In this document: positions 20,717 through 24,421 of the stretch, one piece after another
How positions within the stretch are numbered: the first letter of the stretch is position 1
Layout of the letters: each line of letters opens with the position of its first letter
NCBI GenBank assembly: GCA_030688705.1
Contig: JAUYJH010000062.1
Span: 1 to 24,421 of the forward strand
Origin: Deltaproteobacteria bacterium
GTDB lineage: Bacteria; UBA10199; SPLOWO2-01-44-7
Direction of reading: 5' to 3'
Length of the DNA stretch: 24,421 nt
The notes under the pieces: model-generated
Databases searched by the model: none
Told to the model about the DNA's origin: nothing
The model's input: only the letters and a program-made list of their open reading frames with translations
Position numbers and translations under genes: made by a program

Positions 20717-21685
20717 ATGCAGAAAGTAATAAAAGCAATCAAAAGCAATAAAAGTTTCCTGATCGTGAGCCATTATCACCCGGATGGGGATGCGATCGGG
20801 TCGGCGCTGGCGCTGGGTGTTTCCCTTAAAAAACTCAAAAAAAAAGCGGTTGTTTATAACCGCGACGCGGTGCCGTTCAATCTTCATTTTCTCCCCGCCG
20901 TCAAGCAGGTGACCGGCGCTTTTCCCGAAGGCCGGTTTGATTGCGCCATCATGGTCGATTGCGCGCAGCCAAAACGAATCAGCAAAGAATTTGCCGACGC
21001 GGTGGAGGCCAAAAAATTCAAGACGCTTATTTGCATCGACCATCATCTTTTGGATGCCAAGGTGGGGGATATCGACTGCATCGACCCTAAAGCCGCATCG
21101 ACCGGCTGTGTCATTTGGTCGATTTTAAAAAAAATGCGGCTTCACAAGAGCGCGGATATTGCCAACCTGATCTATTGCACGATGGTGGTCGATACCGGGT
21201 CGTTCCGTTATTCCAATACCACCGAAAAGGTTTTTCAATTGGCGGCCGAGTTATTGCGCGAAGGGGCCAAACCCTGGTTTGTGGCGCAGAATCTGGAAGA
21301 GAACAACCCGTTCAACCGCTATCATCTTTTGGGGCTTTCACTCAAATCGCTGCATATCGGTTTTGACGGGCAATTTGCCTCGATGGATGTGACGCGTGAA
21401 ATGCTCAAAGAAGCGCAAGCGCACGAAGATTTGTCGGATGAATTTGCCAATTATCCCCGTTCGATCGCCGGCGTGGAGGTCTCCGCCCTTTACCGCGAAA
21501 TGGAAGATGGCCGAATCAAGATCAGCATGCGTTCCAAAAACAAAATCGATGTCTCCAAAGTGGCCAAACAATTCGGAGGCGGCGGCCACAAGCACGCGGC
21601 CGGCTGTGTTATCAATGCCGACCTCCCCACCGCGAAGATGCAGATTGAAGAAGCGATTGGAAAAAATCTAAATCCTAAACTCTAA
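20717..21685 (+). CDS. nrnA: DHH/DHHA1 phosphoesterase NrnA (nano-RNase / pAp phosphatase)
   Basis: A 322-residue DHH-family enzyme that degrades short RNA oligomers and 3'-phosphoadenosine 5'-phosphate. Visible motifs: SHYHPDGDAIGSALAL (18-33), the MVDCAQP aspartate, IDHH, the VDTGSFRYSNTT region, and the C-terminal DHHA1 motif GGGGHKHAAG that binds substrate. The ATG at 20717 fits the family; an earlier frame start would translate the GGTCC repeat. The C-terminal residues NLNPKL and the TAA stop are formed by the first units of an AT-rich repeat (AAATCCTAAACTCTAA). It stands where rbfA would often lie between infB and nrnA in comparable operons. Confidence 0.93.
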   Translation: MQKVIKAIKSNKSFLIVSHYHPDGDAIGSALALGVSLKKLKKKAVVYNRDAVPFNLHFLPAVKQVTGAFPEGRFDCAIMVDCAQPKRISKEFADAVEAKKFKTLICIDHHLLDAKVGDIDCIDPKAASTGCVIWSILKKMRLHKSADIANLIYCTMVVDTGSFRYSNTTEKVFQLAAELLREGAKPWFVAQNLEENNPFNRYHLLGLSLKSLHIGFDGQFASMDVTREMLKEAQAHEDLSDEFANYPRSIAGVEVSALYREMEDGRIKISMRSKNKIDVSKVAKQFGGGGHKHAAGCVINADLPTAKMQIEEAIGKNLNPKL

Positions 21686-21799
21686 ATACTAAACAAATTC
21701 CAAATACCAATGCTCCAAATACAAAAACGGTTTGAAAATTGGGATTTATGAAATTGTGGTTTGTTTGGGATTTAGGATTTAGAAATTAGAATTTAACAT
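21664..21799. repeat. AT-rich palindromic repeat between nrnA and truB
   Basis: Loose units of the type AAATCCTAAA / CCAAATACC on the left (about 21664-21715) are the reverse complement of TTTGGGATTTAGGATTTAG units on the right (about 21757-21797), making a long imperfect hairpin. It supplies the end of nrnA and reaches the truB ATG, before which no Shine-Dalgarno sequence is left. Confidence 0.75.
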
Positions 21800-22459
21800 A
21801 TGAATGGCATTCTCGTCATCGACAAACCTTCCGGCCCCACTTCTCACGATATCTGCCAGCATTTTAAACGTCAGCTCGGCGCCAAAAAAGTGGGGCACGC
21901 GGGGACTCTGGATCCTCTGGCAACCGGCGTGCTCATTTTGTTGATCGATGGCGCCACAAAATTACAGTCGATTTTTTTGGGAAAAGATAAAGAATATCAA
22001 TTTACAATGCGGCTGGGTGTGGAGACCGATACGTATGATAGTGAGGGGAAAGTTGTACGTGAAAATCCAGTACAAGATGTCATTCTGAGCGGAGCGAAGA
22101 ATCTACTGGAATCCCTTCTCCCCCAATTCACCGGCGAAATCCTTCAAACCCCGCCTCCTTTTTCGGCCATCAAAAAAAATGGAACGCCGCTTTATAAATT
22201 GGCAAGAAGGGGAGAGAAAGTCGAGCCCGCCCCCAGAAAAATAACGGTTTATTCGCTGGAAATTATTTCCCCTCTCCCCTTGGGGGAGAGGGTTGGGGTG
22301 AGGGGTGAAGTGACGCTGAAAGCCCGCTGTTCTTCGGGAACGTATATCCGTTCCATTGCGCATGATTTAGGACAACTATTAGGATGCGGCGCCCACATTA
22401 CTCAACTCCGGCGCCTTCGTTCCGAGCCGTTTGGATTGGAAGATGCAATAGTTATATAA
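21800..22459 (+). CDS. truB: tRNA pseudouridine-55 synthase TruB, with two repeat-derived insertions
   Basis: TruB makes pseudouridine 55 in the T loop of tRNAs. Core motifs are VIDKPSGPTSHD, GHAGTLDPLATG with the catalytic Asp38, the RLGVETDTYDSEGKV strand, PPPFSAIKKNG, and ARCSSGTYIRSIAHDLG. It is short: 219 residues, ending just after HITQLRRLRSEPFGL, so the C-terminal (PUA-like) domain of the usual 290-310-residue enzyme is missing, as in some other short TruBs. Two dispersed repeats are translated in frame: VILSGAKNL (about 94-102) and SPLPLGERVGVRGE (about 157-170). The ATG has no ribosome binding site, being preceded by an AT-rich repeat. Last gene of the operon; it converges on the gene at 22999. 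Confidence 0.92.
   Translation: MNGILVIDKPSGPTSHDICQHFKRQLGAKKVGHAGTLDPLATGVLILLIDGATKLQSIFLGKDKEYQFTMRLGVETDTYDSEGKVVRENPVQDVILSGAKNLLESLLPQFTGEILQTPPPFSAIKKNGTPLYKLARRGEKVEPAPRKITVYSLEIISPLPLGERVGVRGEVTLKARCSSGTYIRSIAHDLGQLLGCGAHITQLRRLRSEPFGLEDAIVI
22078..22104. repeat. Half palindromic repeat translated within truB
   Basis: TGTCATTCTGAGCGGAGCG followed by AAGAATCT is one arm of the repeat seen whole at 10623-10679. It is read as DVILSGAKNL in truB, between the TYDSEGKV strand and the TGEILQTPPPFSAI segment. Confidence 0.8.
22268..22308. repeat. CCCCTCTCCC...GGGGTGA repeat translated within truB
   Basis: CCCCTCTCCCCTTGGGGGAG folds as a hairpin, followed by AGGGTTGGGGTGAGGGGTGA. This repeat, familiar from many genomes as the peptide SPLPLGERVGVRG, is read in frame in truB without disrupting the flanking motifs. 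Confidence 0.85.
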
Positions 22460-22542
22460 ACCGCAGAATAAAATTAAAAATCAAATATCAAAAATAAAAA
22501 ACACAAACCAAAATTTCAAAAAACCAAAGACTAAAATACTAA

Positions 22543-22734
22543 CAGTCTGTTGACAAACTCTTTGCAGGTGTCATTGCGATCCCCCACGCTTGTCATTGCG
22601 AGCGAAGCGAAGCAATCTCTCGGCTCGGGGCAGGCTCCGCGAAGCAATCCAAATGCAATATATTGCTTATCGAGAGATTGCCGCGGCCCCTTCGGGGCCT
22701 CGCAATGACAAAATTGAACTTTGTCAACAAACTG
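22543..22734. repeat. Composite palindromic element (MITE-like)
   Basis: Ends CAGTCTGTTGACAAA (22543-22557) and TTTGTCAACAAACTG (22720-22734) are inverted repeats with one mismatch. Inside lies a second inverted pair, TGTCATTGCGAGCGAAGCG (about 22590) with CTCGCAATGACA (about 22699), and further hairpins such as GGCCCCTTCGGGGCC. No coding capacity. Confidence 0.75.
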
Positions 22735-22788
22735 CTAAGCACAAACTACTAAGCACGAAATCCCAAATTCTAAACAATTTCTAATTTT

Positions 22789-22918
22789 GGGAGTGGTGGA
22801 AAATGAAAAATTTCACGTTTGTCATCCTGAGGCGTAGCCGAAGGATCCCGATTTTTAACGGGATTCTTCACTGCGTTCAGAATGACATCACGATTTTCAT
22901 GCATTTTCCACCACTCCC
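22789..22918. repeat. Nested palindromic element with 17-bp perfect ends
   Basis: GGGAGTGGTGGAAAATG (22789-22805) is perfectly matched by its reverse complement at 22902-22918. Between them sits a GTCATCCTGAGGCGTAGCCG...CAGAATGAC palindrome of the family at 10623-10679, as if one repeat had entered the loop of another. Confidence 0.8.
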
Positions 22919-22919
22919 A

Positions 22920-22990
22920 TTTTCCAAATTACAATGTTTCAAACGAACGGTTTGTTTGGGGTTTGGAAATTGGAATTTGGATTTTGTTTT
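22920..22990. repeat. AT-rich inverted repeat
   Basis: CCAAATTACAATGTTTCAAA and GGTTTGGAAATTGGAATTTGG-type arms flank AACGAACGG. It is similar in composition to the repeat between nrnA and truB and could act as a weak terminator for the converging genes. Confidence 0.55.
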
Positions 22991-22998
22991 TTGATCTT

Positions 22999-24421
22999 TT
23001 ATTTTGTCGGAACCCGGATCCGGTCCGATAGGCCACTTTCTCGAACGCGAGAAGCGATGTCCCTCAAGGCAACGGCCCGACTCTGGTCATCTTTAATCTT
23101 TTCCGCGGCGGCGATCAATTTGTCGAAGAGCGCCACGGCCTTTTCTTTCAAATTGGCCTCGGCCAAATAATAAGCGATGTCCCTCAAGGCACAGGTCCGA
23201 GCCCAGTCATTTTCAATCTTTTCCGTGGCGGCGATCGATTTGTCGAAGAGCGCCACAGCCTTTTCTTCCAAATTGGCCTCGGCCAAATAAAAAGCGATCC
23301 CACTCAAGGCAGTGGACCGACTCTGGTCATTTTCAATCTTTTCCGCGGCGGCGATCGATTTGTCGAAGAGCGCCACAGCCTTTTCTCCCAAATTGGCCTC
23401 GGCCAAATAAACAGCGATGCCCCTCAAGGCAACGGCCCGAGCCTGGTCATCTTCAATCTTTTCCGCCATTTCAATTTTTCTTGATAACCTTTTTTCCAAT
23501 GGGACTTCAAATCCCGCCAATTCTTCCGGAACAGCGTTTCTATCTTCAACAACGCGCCGATCCCCTCTCCAGCTCACCACCATCACCGTGGGGTAGCCTT
23601 GCACCCCCCACTGCTCTGCCAACGCCTCATTCTCCGTTTTCAAATACAAATGCTGGCCCGCTCCCTTGCTTGCAAACCCTTCAAACCCCGGCGCATATGT
23701 CTTACAGGGGCCGCACCAGTCGGCCGAAAAGGTGATTACGGCATATTGCCCCGGGCGCAATCGGCCCAGTGCCTGCTGCAAAGCCGCCTCGTCCGCAATA
23801 TCTTGTACCTTGTTTGAAAAAGGGGGTTTTCCCTCCCACACATACCCGGCGGAGACAACAAACTGCGGCTCGGAGGATATTTTTCGGTCCTCTACCGCAT
23901 AGGCAAATCTTTCCTGCCAGCTAATTGCCCCATCCTTATTTTCATCCGGCACCTCGCCGGAAGGGGCCCAAAGATACGGTGCGATTTGCTGACAAATATC
24001 AGCCTCTCCCCGGCTCCCCGCCGAGGTAAACAGCGTCTTCGGATCGCTCGAAAAAAGTTGCACAAACCCCCCGCCGTAACACTGGTCCATCACCACCACC
24101 CTCTTTTTATCAAAGGGGAGGCGGCCCAGACGGGCCAGAAGGTCTTGTGTCTTGCAGTCGCTCTCCAGACAGAATCCCTCTTCAACCCCATGCCCTGTGG
24201 TATAAAGGACCAGCTCCGTGTTTGGATCGGCTCTTTCTTCCAGTTGTTTAAGAAGCGCTTCGATTCCCTCACGATCCCCTGAAAAATAATGGTCATGTGA
24301 AACGGAGGGTTTTGAGGGGCTGGCGACAAAGGTTGTATAACCTTGGGGTATTAAAACGTTTTCCAACGCCCGATCCACGTTCCCCAAATGCCGGCCTTTG
24401 GTGTCTCCATTGATGATGACG
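22999..24421 (-). CDS. Caspase-like peptidase / thioredoxin / helical-repeat fusion protein (5' end outside window)
   Basis: The frame runs off the right edge, so the true start and any signal peptide are unseen; at least 473 residues are present. The first part has a caspase-type fold: strand VIINGD at the edge, LVLYTTGHGVEEG with the candidate catalytic His at 24190-24192, then RVVVMDQCYGGGFV with the candidate Cys at 24079-24081, a DENKDGAISWQE calcium-loop-like segment (about 23923-23958) and a final FVVSAGYVWEG strand. A thioredoxin domain follows: AVITFSADWCGPCKTYAPGF, with CGPC at 23704-23715 and the cis-Pro segment GYPTVMVV. The C-terminal third is made of about four 40-residue TPR-like helical repeats (AEKIEDDQARAVALRGIA...YLAEANLGEKAVALFDKSI). 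The exact family of the peptidase domain (C13/C14-like) and its substrate are unknown. Confidence 0.8.
   Translation of the reverse strand, partial: VIINGDTKGRHLGNVDRALENVLIPQGYTTFVASPSKPSVSHDHYFSGDREGIEALLKQLEERADPNTELVLYTTGHGVEEGFCLESDCKTQDLLARLGRLPFDKKRVVVMDQCYGGGFVQLFSSDPKTLFTSAGSRGEADICQQIAPYLWAPSGEVPDENKDGAISWQERFAYAVEDRKISSEPQFVVSAGYVWEGKPPFSNKVQDIADEAALQQALGRLRPGQYAVITFSADWCGPCKTYAPGFEGFASKGAGQHLYLKTENEALAEQWGVQGYPTVMVVSWRGDRRVVEDRNAVPEELAGFEVPLEKRLSRKIEMAEKIEDDQARAVALRGIAVYLAEANLGEKAVALFDKSIAAAEKIENDQSRSTALSGIAFYLAEANLEEKAVALFDKSIAATEKIENDWARTCALRDIAYYLAEANLKEKAVALFDKLIAAAEKIKDDQSRAVALRDIASRVRESGLSDRIRVPTK
23053..23470 (-). repeat. 120-bp tandem repeats within the caspase-thioredoxin gene
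   Basis: The phrase AGCGATG(T/C)CCCTCAAGGC recurs with only small changes at 23053, 23173, 23293 and 23413, an exact 120-bp (40-codon) period. Units are highly similar at DNA level, including GGCCTCGGCCAAATAA and GTCGAAGAGCGCCAC blocks, with changes concentrated in a few codons. Each unit encodes one two-helix repeat. Confidence 0.9.

Larger units (their letters stand above)
22460..22998. other. Gene-free stretch filled with repeats
   Basis: No convincing gene lies between the convergent truB and the caspase-like gene. From 22466 to 22542 there is an AT-rich run of units such as AAATCAAATATC and CCAAAATTTC. Then come a composite palindrome (22543-22734), another AT-rich run (22740-22788), a second nested palindrome (22789-22918) and a third AT-rich inverted repeat (22920-22990). 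Short frames here translate only the repeats. Confidence 0.8.

Noticed and set aside
22590..22784. 64-codon plus-strand frame starting MSLRAKRSNL
   Set aside because: This is the translation of a dispersed palindromic repeat commonly miscalled as a protein.
23053..23470. Regular repeats considered as a CRISPR array
   Set aside because: The period is 120 bp with no distinct spacers, and the units are coding and in frame.

Overview
The window is about 24.4 kb from a bacterial chromosome of roughly even GC. The organism is most likely an uncultured lineage of the broad deltaproteobacterial type. That placement is an inference from the mix of a PlsB acyltransferase, the futalosine route to menaquinone, a rimP-nusA-infB operon and an unusually dense load of small palindromic repeats. 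No rRNA or other strong taxonomic marker is present.

Layout. Positions 1-280 hold the last codons of a serine recombinase running in from the left and a tRNA-Gln(CUG) gene on the minus strand with its own promoter; the recombinase frame ends inside the tRNA gene, which marks the likely edge of an integrated element. Positions 338-6150 hold an unrecognised Ala/Pro-rich protein, plsB (minus), mutL (plus) and a glutaredoxin (minus). Positions 6147-8985 hold a metallo-beta-lactamase-fold lipoprotein (minus) and a two-gene export unit (plus): a signal-peptide protein and a lipoprotein with an SbsA-type Ig-like domain and a lamin-tail-like domain. Positions 8991-9771 are a complete REP-associated tyrosine transposase (RAYT) unit with 65-bp inverted repeats differing at one position. 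Positions 9768-16085 (minus) are a menaquinone operon: mqnA, mqnX, two unrecognised genes (one only about 58 codons), mqnL, menG, mqnM and mqnP, nearly all overlapping or separated by a few bases. Positions 16210-22459 (plus) are the translation/transcription operon: rimP leader hairpin, rimP, nusA, infB, nrnA and truB, with no ylxR or rbfA in their usual places. A 539-bp repeat-filled gap follows. From 22999 to the right edge (minus) lies most of a caspase-like peptidase / thioredoxin / helical-repeat fusion protein.

How the genes work together. MqnA makes the chorismate-derived precursor and MqnX deaminates aminodeoxyfutalosine. MqnP, MqnL (with prenyl-FMN supplied by MqnM) and MenG carry out prenylation, decarboxylation and methylation of the ring. 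The mqnB/C/D/E functions must be encoded elsewhere. RimP, NusA, IF-2, NrnA and TruB serve ribosome maturation, transcription, initiation, nano-RNA turnover and tRNA modification.

Most unusual properties. (1) At least seven families of dispersed palindromic repeat are present, and several copies lie in frame inside conserved genes (mqnA, mqnX, rimP, truB), form a lipoprotein signal peptide, supply start or stop codons, or separate a Shine-Dalgarno sequence from its start codon by a long hairpin (mqnA). (2) The right-hand gene joins a caspase-like His/Cys dyad domain, a WCGPC thioredoxin domain and 40-residue helical repeats encoded by exact-period 120-bp DNA repeats. Family assignments are from recognised motifs only; no database search was run.
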